A stretch of 64,000 nucleotides of DNA, from the NCBI GenBank assembly GCA_000733355.1, contig JNVV01000005.1, positions 154,371 to 218,370 of the forward strand, read 5' to 3'. Shown here in pieces: positions 44,120 to 55,200 of the stretch (its first letter is position 1; each line of letters opens with the position of its first letter). The notes beneath the pieces are model-generated. The model ran no database searches. It saw only the letters and a list, made by a program, of their open reading frames with translations, and was not told where the DNA came from. Source of the DNA: Falciphora oryzae (taxonomy: Eukaryota; Ascomycota; Sordariomycetes; Magnaporthales; Magnaporthaceae). Both the position numbers and the translations under genes were made by a program.

Positions 44120-46755
44120 TCACAGCCCCGCAAGCACGCTCTGGATACCAACGCTGCTTGCGTCGTCTCTCCGCTGTACATAGGCCTTGAAATCCGCCTT
44201 GAGTAGCTTCTTTCCTTGGCCGCCCGGACCTGAACCCAAGCCTCTCGATTTCTCCTTGAGCGCCTCGGGCCCGATAATGAAAAGGTAGCCGACTTCCGTA
44301 AGAACCTCGACGATGTTCTCCACTTCCTTGGTCAGCGGCCAAGCCTTGAGCGTTGACACATACTTGGAGATGTCCTTGGTCACCATCAGACCACCCGTCG
44401 CATTGACAGAGAACTTTTTGAAATGGTCGAACAGGAGCTTCTGTATCGATAGCGCAAGCTCGCAGCTGAAAATCTCCAGGTTGTGTCCGTCCACGCTGTT
44501 CTTTGAAAGCGACGCGACCTTGTCTAGGAAGGTGCATATCCCAAGGCAGGTGGACGACTGGAGCGAGTCCACAATCCCTTCGTCCTTGGGGCGGAAGTCT
44601 GTCTTCTTCTGGTTTGCCAGCGACTTGGTGATCCAGTTAACCACCACGTCCATCGTACTCTTCATGATTGCGTTGGTCTTCTTCTCGATCGACTCAATCC
44701 CAGACTTGGCGTGCGCCTCCATGCCCCGGCGCACCGTGGTGTTGGATTCGGCAAGCCGGATTAGGACCGTGTTGATGAAGCGATGCATTATGTTGGTGAT
44801 GAAAACTGCGGGCCGTATTTTGGGCAGATAGGATAGGTCTGGTTCGGTTCTGGTGTTCTCCTGTGACGTCGCCTGATCGAGGGCGGCGTCGAGGGCCGTC
44901 TCCACGTACATATGCCCCATGGTAGCCAACAGGAGGTTGAGAAGGATGTTGACATCTTTTGGCGTCTCGGTGGCCGTCCCGATCTCAAGCGTCCTGCGCA
45001 CACTCTCTGCAAGCCACGTCATCATTCGCTTCGCGTTGGCGACGCTGAGAACACCGTCCTCCTCCGACACCTCGATTTCGTTCTTCTTGTCGTCGTCCTG
45101 TATCCCGGCAACCCGAAGCATCATGGCCTTCTGCGTTGGCGTCAACTCGGATGAATCAAGTTTCTCCATGTATGCATCTTTGGCGGATTGGAGTATCTGG
45201 TTGCCTTGCTGGGCGATGGCGGCCATGAAGCCACTCGGCGCCTTCTTCCTCCTCGCATGGTAAACGGTAAATTTGAAGAGTAGGGAGCTATTCAATTCCT
45301 CCAAGCTCTTCTTCTCCCGGTCGATATACGAGTTGCCCACAAGGTATGGGACGAACAGCTCTTCCAGCTGCTGGTCCAATGCTTGCGCGACGGGAGCCGT
45401 GCACGGCTCCGGGTGTTCCGTCAGTCCGTGGGTTTTGAGATCTTCCACAAGCGCATTGATGTAGTTGCGCGACGCGTGCAGCGAGCGCAGGAAGGCCAAC
45501 GAGGAGACGGTGCCGGCCTTCTCCAGAACCATCTCGAGTCGCTGCTGGATGGACTGCTGGAACACGCGCTGAATGAACTTGACCAAAACGGTTTCGTAGT
45601 ATGGGAAGGCCCGCTTGATAATGAAGGACTCCTCCAGCATGACGATCTTGACCTCGTCGACGAGGGACTGCAGGCTCGATTCCACGCCAGGGGGCTCCGA
45701 ATCCGGATCTGCAAGCAGATCCCACACCTCACTATCGACCGTCACCTCGTCGGTGATTAGCTGGTCTCTGTTGATGAAGAATTGATGCTGGTTGACGAAG
45801 ACGGCGATGACACTCGCGCCGCCGTTGAAGTCGTGCAGCACCCTAGCGCACTCCATCATGTTCTCAAAGTTTTGCCGGCGGTAGCTGTTGTTGAACTGCG
45901 TCAGGAGGTCCTGCTCCAACGTCTCGGAGAACTTCTCCAGCACCTCTCTGGTGTTAAACTTCCGGCTGTTCCCGGCCACCCCGTTGGTGACACCGTTGCC
46001 ACGGAACCCGTTCGTCTGACCCCACGAGGTCGGATCCAGCCTCTGGCTGATGCGCATCAGCTGGCGGGCAATGACGGCACATCGTACCTTGTTCTCGGCG
46101 CCGCCTTGCCTCTGGATATCCTGCAGCGAAGTGAGCTCGCCCGTCTCGGTAACTTCCACCCAACACTGGATCAGGAAGTTGGCGTCCTGCGCCCGCCTCC
46201 TCTTCCTGTCCAGCTCCTCGAGCTTCTCGCCGATCTGAACGGCGATGTTGCCGCCACCATCGGATCTGCTCGTCCTCTCGGAGCCATTGATGGCATTTGG
46301 GTTGTTGAGGGAGAGATCGAGGGCCTCAAACTGGGTCATGGACTGATCCAGCTTGCGGCCAAGAGTGTCGAGGGTCTGGTCGTGCTGGATCTCGGCCCGT
46401 CTCACTTGCGACAGAATCTCGGACTCCTTCGCTTGCAGCTCCTCAGACAGAGAGCTCAGCTGGGATAGCGAGTCTGCGAGCGGGCATGACGGTCAGTGAC
46501 ATGTGCTTTGTTCCCAGCAGGGGCACGGCTTGGCATGTTTCCGGCGGGGGACGCACTCTCAAAAGTCCTGATCAGGGGCTTCGGGTCGAATGGCTGGTGG
46601 GCAGGCCCGGACCGGCGGTTGGCAGGGACGGCATTTTCGGCGAGGCCATCGACAAAATCGCGGACGATAAAGTCCTTGCTCGAGAAGTCCTCGAGGCTGA
46701 AGCTAGGGCCCGTGGGGAAAAGAGCCTTGGAGCCCGAGGATGAAGCCCTCTCCAT
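44120..46755 (-). CDS. sec10: Exocyst complex component Sec10
   Basis: Subunit of the octameric exocyst that tethers secretory vesicles at the plasma membrane, important at hyphal tips. Exons 46755-46557 and 46473-44120 give 850 residues. The start MERASSSGSKALFPTGPSF is followed by SLEDFSSKDFIVRDFVDGL, typical of exocyst N-termini. A coiled coil spans ~70-130 (LSQLSSLSEELQAKESEIL and onward). The rest is the helical Sec10 domain: NFENMMECARVLHDFNGG, VFVNQHQFFINRDQL, AFPYYETVLVKFIQRVFQQ, DFRPKDEG and the C-terminal YLFIIGPEALKEK (~795). The intron donor is GTGCGT, slightly unusual. The ATG at 46755 is the first in frame after the upstream region. Confidence 0.94.
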
Positions 46756-47642
46756 TTGGAACCTCAACCGAAGCTCCGACTATCGGCATCCATGGAAAGG
46801 CAGCAGCTGTGTCCCACCAAGAAGACGGTGGTCAACAACGAGGGCAGATAAAGCACGGCCAGGCACGAATTGGTGTCTCTGGCGCGGGGGAGGAATCCGG
46901 CTCGACGAGGCGGGGGCGGCGCGCAGGGAAAATGGGATTCGGTCGGGGCCGACAGATGGAGTCGCGTTCGGTGGGATAGGTCGTGAAGCTGCCACGACCA
47001 AGATGGGCGGGCCGTCGCTGCGCCTTTCCCGATGGAAGCTGTGCAAGAGCCAAAGAGGATGGATCGGCGGCACGGCGGGAAGGGCTGTCACTCGTGGTGT
47101 CGTGCGTGGACAGGTGTGGCTGCGAGCATGAACCACGTCCCTAGGTCGAGTCGTGATTGGGCCAGCCCCGGGGACGTACTGCCTCTAGGGGTTTTGGATG
47201 GGTGAAGGGCGGTGAAGCGGGGGCAAGGAGCCCACTGAGGCTGCTGGCGGCTTCCTTCATTTGATGCTAGCGCACACAGAGACACCCCGGTCTGCGGCGG
47301 CCGAGAGCCAAGGACACCTCTTTCCAAAATCCATCCAGCTTGATTGATGTCAGTGCCGTAGGCTGGAGCATCCATGAACTTGGTCTGACATTGTACCACC
47401 AAGCAGGTTGGGCGGCATGGCATCTCATCATGCTACGTAACTCCCGCAGCCCATTCTTTACCACTTTCGCTCGTTTCATTTCTTGTTAAGTCATCCGTAT
47501 TCGCACGCGCAGGCATTTGCATTCCTCAAGCGAAGGCTCCCAGTCGTCACTTTGCGCAATTTCTCAACCCGTTCATCATCCTCTTTCCTTCTTACTTGCA
47601 ACTGCAGGGCTGCCCGGCGCTGCCTCCTCTTCTCCACCAAAC
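46756..47642. other. Divergent promoter between sec10 and nus1
   Basis: About 890 bases serving two divergent genes of the secretory pathway. The last 120 bases are pyrimidine-rich, leading to the nus1 ATG. No other gene recognised. Confidence 0.5.
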
Positions 47643-48850
47643 ATGCCCAAGAAGGCTGAGGATACTGCCCGCTACCGGCGCGATGACAGGGCCGGTGGCA
47701 AGTTGATGACCCCTCAGGAGCGGCTCAAGTTGATCGAGGTAAGCTCAAGCTCCCGTCAGTCCACGCGCTGGGCTGGCAGGGGTTTCCACGCCAACGTCAT
47801 GTCAAGGCACGGAGCCGCAGAACTGACACTCTCGCGCGCGCGCGCGCACACATACAGCCGTATCTCCCTAAGAGGCCCGCGGACACCCTCGATGCAAGGA
47901 GCAAAGCTAGGCGTCCGTCGGTCCTCGGCGTTCGCCGCTTTCTTGCCAACCAGCTGCACCTCTTCTTCTACGTCTTGATCCATACGGGTTTCTCCCTCTA
48001 CATTAGGACTCGGCAGGTGTACCATTTCCTGAAGGATCGGACGCGTTCCATTCTGTCGTACCACCACCACACACCAGAGATCATCGAGGGTGATGTTAAG
48101 GGTCTCCAGAGGATCCCGAAGCACCTGAGCGTGATCCTGCGCCTCGACGACAGTGCGCGGGGTGGTTCTGAGCTCGAGCGGTTGGTGAACGAGGTTGCCG
48201 ATATTGCGGCCTGGTGTGCATGCGCCGGGATTCCGCTGCTCTCTGTCTACGAGCGAACAGGTGTGTTTTGCGTCGTTGGCTTCACTACACGCTACTCCAA
48301 CAGGCCTAGGCCCCGAAACGTGTGAGGTCGTTCTAACTCTGGGCGTCTTCTTCGTGTAGGAGTCCTGAAGGGGTACATGCCCCGAGTGCACCGCGTCGTC
48401 TCGCAGAAACTCGCAGCCTACTACGGGCGGAACCACCCGGCCCTGACCCTCCAGGCGCCACACACACAGGCCATCGAGTCGGCCCCGCTCGCCGAGAACG
48501 TCGGCAGCCAGGACGCAAAGCATCTCTCGGTTCTTCTGCTATCTTCCGAGGACGGGCGCGACTCGATCGTCGACCTGACCAAGACGCTGACCGAGATGGC
48601 GCAGCGGTCTAAGATGTCGCCTGCCGATATAAGCATCGACCTCGTCGACGCGGAGCTGTCGGAGAGTGTTATGGGCGAGCCCGACCTCCTTATCCTCTTT
48701 GGCCCCCACGTCGAGCTCCAGGGTTACCCCCCTTGGCAGATCCGCCTGACCGAGGTCTTCCACGTCCAAGACAACCAAGGCGTGGGATACCAGGTCTTCC
48801 TTCGCGGCCTGCAGAACTACGCCAACGCTAAGATGCGATTCGGCAAATAG
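47643..48850 (+). CDS. nus1: Dehydrodolichyl diphosphate synthase complex subunit Nus1 (NgBR homologue)
   Basis: Non-catalytic partner of the cis-prenyltransferase Rer2/Srt1 that makes dolichol precursors at the ER. Exons 47643-47738, 47858-48260 and 48360-48850 give 329 residues. A cytosolic basic N-terminus precedes a hydrophobic membrane segment around LHLFFYVLIHTGFSLYI (~residues 65-85). The C-terminal half has the cis-prenyltransferase fold: PKHLSVILRL, EVADIAAWCACAGIPLLSVYE, HLSVLLLSSEDGR, GEPDLLILFGP and EVFHV. It ends MRFGK, matching the C-terminal RxG motif that NgBR/Nus1 supplies to the active site. Intron 1 carries an alternating CG/CA run just before its acceptor. Dolichol made here feeds the oligosaccharyltransferase encoded by ost3. 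Confidence 0.93.
47832..47853. repeat. Alternating CG/CA purine-pyrimidine tract in nus1 intron 1
   Basis: A CGCGCGCGCG-CACACA run sits within the last ~25 bases of the intron, immediately before the TACAG acceptor, where a pyrimidine tract would be expected. Such alternating sequence can adopt Z-DNA. Confidence 0.7.
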
Positions 48851-48953
48851 TAGACAGACGTCTCGACATTCTGGAGCTCGAAGCGCACGAAGTGGTTGTG
48901 CACATAGACTTAGACGCATACCCCATTGCCTGCTCCGCCGTACTACTCTTTTA

Positions 48954-50050
48954 TTACTTACACTCGCACATCTCCTTACCAGCCTTGTTCCACAAGTACA
49001 TAGCGCCATTGCCAACATTATAGTTGTAGTAGTTGTCTGTTCCAGCTTTGACCATGGCTCTCCTGAAGGTGATGTTGATCCTGCCCCCGTCCAGCCGATT
49101 CTCCCCTGTGCGCTTGGAGATTGAGTGTAGCCAGTTGGCTTGCGTCTTTCCCCTCATCAAGACCATGTCCCGCTGGCTAGGGAAAGTTTCAGCTGTGTCG
49201 ACTCCGAGGCCCGCGCGCTTCTGCCTCCGGCTCCAGGCGCTACCGGCTTGTGCTTCAGCAAGAAATCCCTCTGGGCCCCGAGACTCAGGGAGGCTATTGC
49301 TGGGTCAGGGCCAAGGAAACGCTCGTCGTCGCTGTGGAACGAGATACTGTCTGCTCCAGACGCGTAGTAGTTGACAAGGCAGAAGTTGAACTTGTAGTCG
49401 GTGGCTGCCTCGCATGCGACGCGGAGGTCATCCAGGCATCTGGGGATCTCCCGCGGCGCATACCTCGCATACGTGCCTGCGGGGACCTCCATACCCGTCT
49501 TCGCATCCACCACGTTTCCATGCTCATCGAAACGGCTTGTGTCGTCCAGGCCGAAGACGGTTGTGCATCTGCGGGCAGCCAGCAAAGGTTAGCAATGTCC
49601 TCACACGGTGGGAGCGGTGTTGGTGGCATACCCGGGCGTGCGGATATGGGTCTGGATACCACCCCGCTTGATGTCATACTCAACCCTATAGAAGGGAAGG
49701 TTGGCCCTCAGAAACTCGAAGAGCTCCTTGGATATGTGTGAGGGAATATACGGCTGGAAATAGAGCAGGTCCAGCTCCGGCTGGTCATTGATGGCCCGCG
49801 GTGGTCTAGCAGGCAGGGGCCCGAGCTTTCGACTGATACCCCTGGGAGTTCGGGGATTGGGGCCGGATAAGTTGGATGTTTGGAGTACCGTACATCCTCG
49901 ACCTGATGGTTTGCTTCATTAACACTTATCCCGTGTCTCTTCCAATAGGCCGTCACTTCACTCACAGGTTTCTCATTGCCGACTTCCTCGGCCTCTCGCT
50001 GCTTCTTGGGCCGAGGAAAAGAAGGAGTCAATTGTGCGCTTCTTGGACAT
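48954..50050 (-). CDS. AlkB-like 2OG-Fe(II) dioxygenase, reading frame broken at three points
   Basis: Homologue of AlkB/ALKBH2-3 alkylation-repair demethylases. The protein signal is continuous but changes frame three times: MSKKRTIDSFFSSA from ATG 50050; KKQREAEEVGNEKP to HPTYPAPIPELPG; ISRKLGPLPARPPRAINDQ to LPFYRVEYDIKRGG; and after a normal intron (49631-49569), TTVFGLDDTSRFDE, NYYASGADSISFHSDDERF and LKLSLASG, then DMVLMRGKTQANWLH to the stop at 48954. The HSD iron ligands, the later WLH histidine and an RINITFR block are all present. Each break lies in or next to a G/C run (near 50008-50012, 49839-49842, 49169-49171). A gene caller might hide these with false introns. Either sequence errors or a recent pseudogene; converges with nus1 and diverges from trm5. 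Confidence 0.75.
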
Positions 50051-50451
50051 TGCGGTTGATATTTGTTTAATACGATGATACCGACAACTCAGCATCAGTT
50101 GATATCGCAACCCCAGCACATCAGGGAGGTATAAACCCAAGGGATTAATTTTTTTGGCCGCCAGAACGCCATCACGGAAGCCGTTTCAGAAAGTGACATC
50201 ATCATTCAATCGACCCTAGTCTCAGCCTTATCCCTTGTGAAGAGCTGTGATTGGCCTTGTTACCAGAACTGAGCGTTGGCTGATGTTCGATCCATGTGGG
50301 TGGGTCCAAAATCAACCCCCCAATCAGCCTCGCGGGTTTTTGCCTCACTCACCCAACCCAACCACATTGGCTGGGCGCTCATGACTCTTCTTCGTGGGCT
50401 GCGTGCAGCTGTCGGGGTCAGTCTGTATCCCCTCATCCCCACAACTCTGCA
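50051..50451. promoter_or_regulatory. Divergent promoter between AlkB-like gene and trm5
   Basis: About 400 bases between two divergent start codons. Contains AT-rich patches near 50145-50155 and CCAATCA/GGTTGGGT-like elements around 50318-50365 (CCAAT box on the plus strand at about 50319). Both promoters must lie here. Confidence 0.55.
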
Positions 50452-52274
50452 ATGGCCGCCGCTAACGATCCAGCTAGCACGGGAGTAAAGGCAGGAGATA
50501 TGAATATCTTCAAGCCGCCAATAGTGCGGTCGGCTGGTCGGCTGAACAAGGCCCTGTTTGAGAAGACTTTCAACCTGGCCGCCGCCGCCGTGAAGGAGCC
50601 GAAAAAAATCGGTCCTTACCAAAAGGCCCTGGAGAAGAGCAGAGATCTTCTTCGTCTGCCAAGACTCTCTTCTATCTGTCCGGACCCGGACCCATTACTG
50701 GCCTCGGCAGGGGGGAAGTGCATTCTCCTAAGGCCGGGCATTAGTGCAACTGGTATGACTGTGCCGCATGAGGCCTCCTTTCCAAGAAGCACTTTTATGG
50801 TCTTCATTCAAAACACTAACTCAGCCCTCGCAACCATAGCACCCGAGACCTGGGGCGAGGTCTTGAGCGAAGGTGTCAAGCAGAACGACTTGAACGTGGT
50901 GCCTTATGAGCTCAAGATCGGCTACGATTTCTGGAATTCCCGTAAGTCACGGCCCTCGTCACGCCAGGTAGGGCCCCTGCATTGATGATGACGGTCAAAA
51001 GAAGTGCTAACAAACGCAGATGAAATCCTCAGTTCGATACTCCCTGGGGAATTCGCGGATGATATTCCCACTTCCTACAACTGTGCGGGCCATGTTGGTA
51101 AGTGACCCTCCTCTCAGACCATAAGGCGAGGGACCGCTCTAGTCTATGCTCTGCACATACGGTTGTCTGTATTCCGAGTCGGAACTCACAAGCATAGCCC
51201 ACCTCAATCTCCGCAAGGACTTCGAGCCGTACAAGCACATTATTGGACAGGTGATTGGGGAGAAGAACAACCACATTCGTACCGTCATAAACAAGATCTC
51301 CAACGTAGGCGACGAGTCCGAGTTCAGGACCTTCAACTACGAGGTCCTGTTTGGGCCGGACGATCTCAATGTCGAGGTCAAAGAGGCCGGCTGCACGTAC
51401 AAATTCGACTACAGCAAGGTTTACTGGAACAGTAAGCTCGACCTGGAGCACAAGCGGATCGTCGAGCTCGTCCGGCCGGGCGAGGTGCTCTGCGATGCAT
51501 TCGCCGGCATTGGTCCCTTTGCCGTCCCCGCGGGAAAAAGGAGTGTCTTTGTCTGGGCAAACGACAAGAACCCGGAAAGCTTTCGCGCGATGGAGCAGGC
51601 TATCAAGCAAAACAAGGTCAGATTTAAGCCGCAGATCCCGACATATGTCGCCCTCATCCAGACCTATCCTACGGATGTTACGATATTTCCTACTGGCACC
51701 GAGATGGCCGGCTGACAGACTACGACTCCAGGCGTTTCACTACGTGCGGCCGTTCAACCAGGATGCTAAAGACTTCATCAGATTCGCAGCGGACGATGTC
51801 ATGAGGGCATCTTCCCAGGGTGAGGGTGTGACGGTGACCTTACCAGGACCCAAAGTCCGCCGCAGCGAGCGGGCGACGGCACCGAAACCGATGACGAAGC
51901 ACGTCCCCGTACCGCCGACCATCTCACACTACGTCATGAACCTCCCAGCTCTGGCCATCACGTTTCTTGGCAGCTTCAAGGGGCTTTACGCGGGACACGA
52001 AGCACTCTTCTCGCCCTCGACGGAAACGAAGCTGCCAATGGTACACGTGCACTGTTTTGACTACATGTGCCACGAGGATGACGATAGCCCCAAAGTCCAG
52101 GCGTTCATCTGCAAGAAGGTCTCGGAGGAGCTGGGGTTCGAAATGAGGCCCGGTGATGCCAATAATGCCGGCGAGGTGTCTATCCGGGACGTCAGGGCCG
52201 TCGCGCCAAACAAATCCATGTACTGCGCGAGCTTCCGTCTCCCGCCCGAGGTCGCCTTTGCTCCGAGAGAGTAA
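50452..52274 (+). CDS. trm5: tRNA (guanine-37-N1)-methyltransferase Trm5
   Basis: SAM-dependent enzyme making m1G37 (and the wyosine precursor) in tRNAs, in cytoplasm/nucleus and mitochondria. Exons 50452-50941, 51020-51097, 51198-51616 and 51732-52274 give 509 residues. Trm5 blocks: KALFEKTFNLAAA near the start, YDFWN, ILPGEF, AHLNLRKDFEPYKHIIG, FGPDDLNVEVKEAGC and FDYSKVYWNSKL. The SAM site is VLCDAFAGIGPFAVPAGK (~290), then VWANDKNPESF, VRPFNQDAKDFIR and the MNLPALAITFL motif typical of amino-methyltransferases of this class. Two introns shorter than 105 nt precede the core domain, and the last (115 nt) has a GTCAGA donor. All exons sum in frame. The gene diverges from the AlkB-like gene over 401 bases. 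Confidence 0.94.
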
Positions 52275-55200
52275 AGGTAGGCAACAGCGGCTGAGCGCAG
52301 CTATCTCGAAACAATGAGCACGAAGCAAGGGCCCACAAGGTTGCTCAGTAATGCACGATGTGTCGAGTCCAGTCCTGCCGGCAGCCGCGAGCCGGTCCCT
52401 CTAACACGGCGCCTCAGCTGTGTTTCCATGCTGTGTTCTCCATGGTGGGTGGCTGCGACCGTTATCCCCGCGTCGTCAAATGCGGTTTAATTCACTCCTT
52501 TGTGTGAGATACGCCTCGTGGTGCATTCCTTAGGTTCGTGGCGGCGGCTGGGAGATGCAGCGTCCCCAGCACAGTTATCTATCGGAACCCGACGCTGCGA
52601 CTCCCCGCCTGCACGTCCAGCGTGGGATTGAATAAACAAGCCGGTCTGGCGCGGCGGCCAAAGGCATTCCCCGGCCCACGCAGGTTTGTTGGACCACCGG
52701 ACACGGCGAAGGGCCAAAAAGGGGGCGGCCGCCGATAGAGACCCGTGACGCAATATGAACGTGTTTCCGGCAGGCTTGGACCGGACGTCCTACGCGCTCC
52801 GGTGCTATTTATGCAAGCCCCCCGCTCGGCAATTGGACCTGATAGTGGCCGGAGTGTGTAATTTGAGATGAGCCCCTCTCCAATGAAACGAAGAGGAGGG
52901 AACAGCTGAACAGGTTTGATGAGTGAATGAGCCTGCCCTGCCTTTGCATACGCAAGACGCTGCGACGATAGTTGGCCACCCGACATTAAACCGGTCGTCA
53001 TCCACGGATGTATGTATGTACGAGGGTAGGGGAGGGGACGAGACCCCATCTATGTATATCTATCCCGGGGTCTGTCTTGGTGGGTGTGGTGGGATGCATG
53101 TTTGTTTGCCTTGGCGCGTCGGCCGCCGAGATCGTTTCGCGAATCTGCAGGCAGGAGAGGGGGTATGGGTTCGGGATTCTTGACTTGAACGGGGAAGCTC
53201 CCCCCTGCCTTCATGGCATGGCATACATATATGATGTGACGTCTAGGTCAGTAGGTTGGTCGGCAGGTCTATGTGAAGGCGTGTCGTATAGTCACGTTAT
53301 GGCAATGATGGGCTGGCTGGCAGCTGCTGCACCACGCCCACCACCACGACGAAACCTCCTCGCTTGGCGCTAGGCGACCGGTGAAGCTGTGGCTTGCAGC
53401 GTGCCCTCCCTCTTCCTTCCTTCTCGGGCTGCGCGGCTGGGGCCAGGGCACGAAATGCAACGAGATGGCAAATGCATGCAGGTTAAAACACTGCGTCGTC
53501 CAACCAAGCCAGTTCGTGGCCCCGCGGCTTGCAGCATCGTGGGAGGACCGTTTGCTGGGATGGTGGTTGTGGTGGTGGTGGGTGTGAGTGAGTAAAATAT
53601 GAGTGTGTAGGTATATCAAATGAGCAGGAGCGGAGGTGTACACCCTCCTCCCATCTATCCCATGCACCTGTCAGTCGAGGCGGGCGACCGAAGTTGCCCG
53701 CCCGCCAAGAGCTGAAGGCGCGAAAGCCAGGTATGACGTGGGAAATGGTGCATTTTCATCACAAAAAGTGGCCGGCAGCACACCCATTATGCCATTGGCA
53801 GCAGCCGAGGCGGACACTATTACAACGAGCGAGTCCAAACCACCCACCCCCCCGACGCGGCGGCGGTCGAGGTTTGATGATCGGCGGCCCTGAGGAGGAG
53901 GGGACCAGGGGCCGCAGGGCCGTTAGGTACTGACATGAGCGCCCGCCCGCCCCGAGAATCAAGGGGTCCCCTCTCGTCTCCCTCGGGACTTCCAAAAGCG
54001 GTAATCCTGGTGGCGGGCCGAGTTCGCCGCACGCCGTGAGGGGTGTGGCCACAGATAGATATGGCAAGACAAAAAGAGACGTGTAACATGTGAAAGAGGA
54101 CTGTTCCGTTGCACAACGCAGCCGCAAGCACAGCACACCGGGCAACCCTTGGCTCGGCTTGGCTTGGGAATGATAGATATCTACTGCCCGCCTGCCCGCC
54201 TCGAGCATGGTAATGTCATGTAATGCAGAGCCCATCTGTCGTGTAACGGTGGGCAGATGGGGTCGGGGAGCAACAAAGATTCCTTGAACTAGACCTTGAA
54301 TGGCAAATTTGGCGTGGCAATTGGGTAGGTGGTGCGCTGTGATGCAGACGCCCGGTCAAGGGGGAGCCTTTTCTCCTCTTGCCCTTCCCACATTGCTATG
54401 CACACAGGCACAAGCTCCGGCGGCTATCCATTGTCCGGGTAGGAAATCCCGGGTGGGTGCGTAGGTGTGTGCATTGCTGCGGGCGATAACGGGAAAAACG
54501 GGGGTCGCCTCCCCTCGGGCGCCTCGACCTTTCAATATCTATCTCCCCATTAGCACAACCGGGGGGGAGTAAGGCCCTTCAGCGGTCTCGAGTAGCCTGG
54601 CCGGGTGGTCCCCGGCGGGTCAACGTCGGTCAGCCGCGGCCGGCCGTTTGAGAAGCGCCGGCTTATCTCCCAGCAGCCCCGCAGCCCCTCCTCGTTCTCT
54701 GATCCTCCCGGCGTGCGTGTGCAGTATCTATTGGGACTATGGGATGAAAATAAAACCCATGCAGACTGATAGGGGACCCGGCCTATCAAAGGCGTCCAGG
54801 TAGATTGGGCGCTTGCGTAGGGCCTGGGAGGATGATGCCGGTCTGAAAGTGTTACGCCTCTCTCTCACTGTGCCAGCTATTTGGCATGACCGTTACGTCG
54901 CGGTTTGCATACGGCGTCCCAGACTGCACCGAGGAAGAATCAGCACGAGAGGGCAGAACATTGAGCCAAACCCACGAGAAAGAGCGTGCGGTGCGGGCCC
55001 GATTTCGATTCTGGCCGCAGACGGCCCGACAATTGGAGCCCACCCAGACCAAGTGAAGCCTGGACGCCAGCGGGTCTCAGCCCCAGCCAAACCAGCCCAC
55101 AGTCCCCGCAATGCCATGCTCCAATGTGTCGTCTCGTCATCCTATGGCGTCGCTCAGGCGGTCTGGTCCGGGACCATGATGAAAATCCGGACAAGACGAA

